From Wenzhouxiangella sp. (lineage in GTDB: Bacteria > Pseudomonadota > Gammaproteobacteria > Xanthomonadales > Wenzhouxiangellaceae): 51,107 nucleotides of DNA. The DNA is taken from contig SLKT01000022.1 in assembly GCA_007134485.1 (NCBI GenBank), forward strand, positions 1 to 51,107, written 5' to 3'. This document shows, in pieces, positions 51,016 through 51,107 of this stretch. Positions within the stretch are counted from its first letter, which is position 1; each line of letters starts with the position of its first letter. The translations under genes and the position numbers were made by a program. The notes beneath the pieces were generated by a model that saw nothing but the letters and a program-made list of their open reading frames with translations, ran no database searches and was not told the origin of the DNA.

Positions 51016-51107
51016 TTCTCGTCCCCTACCAATAATCTCCCCGAGGATTGGTGTGATCGGTGGTTCCTTGATCGTCTTCAGCACACGACCACTGTCCCGA
51101 TTCCTCA

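Larger units (their letters stand above)
50428..51107. other. 680-bp non-coding end of the window
   Basis: No gene could be supported here. Most of it is two long inverted-repeat elements (50515-50722 and 50798-51015) separated by 75 bases. A shorter CCAAT/ATTGG hairpin lies in the last 90 bases. Open frames through this stretch run across the repeat arms, have no family resemblance and no ribosome binding site. Confidence 0.65.

Overview
The window is a GC-rich, gene-dense stretch of what looks like a Gram-negative gammaproteobacterial chromosome. It carries outer-membrane barrels, Sec-exported proteins, lipoproteins with lipoboxes, a Lpp/OprI-like lipoprotein and a PutA without the DNA-binding domain. 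The many exported peptidases and hydrolases and the style of the secreted proteins suggest a marine or haloalkaline relative of Xanthomonadales/Chromatiales (Wenzhouxiangella-like). That placement is inference from protein style. No rRNA, tRNA, CRISPR array, prophage or complete insertion sequence was seen.

Layout. 1-117: the tail of a membrane protein. 214-6456 (-): a six-gene unit of a LolA-like periplasmic carrier, two FtsX/MacB-type permeases, a LolD-type ATPase, an outer-membrane barrel and an alpha/beta hydrolase. 6652-9684 (-): a large secreted beta-propeller/repeat protein. 9865-11790 (+): nrfA and a NapC/NrfH-type tetraheme quinol dehydrogenase, followed by three consecutive hairpins. 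11972-14871: an exported amidase, then an L,D-transpeptidase convergent with a Lpp-like lipoprotein that ends in lysine. 15138-18296 (+): putA. 18316-20643: a secreted zinc protease translationally coupled to a small secreted protein, then a lipoprotein. 20652-25913 (-): hybrid histidine kinase, S9 peptidase and mutM. 26115-31693: a hydrolase with a C-terminal membrane domain, a secreted beta-helix protein, and a GspE-like protein that has lost its ATPase motifs. 31797-34851: cold-shock protein, RRM protein, and a small membrane protein with a two-RCK potassium channel. 34907-43716: a solute-binding protein, a dihydrolipoamide dehydrogenase-like enzyme, a GST, a phosphotransferase/P-loop kinase fusion, a lipase-like lipoprotein, a DUF2784 protein and SelO. 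44277-50427: a secreted subtilase, a Cys/Met-metabolism PLP enzyme, a peroxiredoxin-like protein and DsbD.

How the genes fit together. The dominant theme is the cell envelope and secretion: a lipid/lipoprotein-trafficking ABC system with its own barrel, peptidoglycan-lipoprotein linkage, periplasmic thiol chemistry, nitrite ammonification at the membrane, and a battery of exported peptidases.

Two signals stand out. First, the intergenic regions hold five elements built from long, near-perfect inverted repeats (26-40 bp arms): 37301-37584, 41574-41773, 43852-43930, 50515-50722 and 50798-51015. The first folds as an exact three-way junction. The first two share the terminus TTAACCCGGC, and the second abuts the broken end of a GGDEF gene. 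Second, three unrelated secreted proteins end in the same short motif, F-x-D-x-F-(E/K), which could be a sorting or processing tag.
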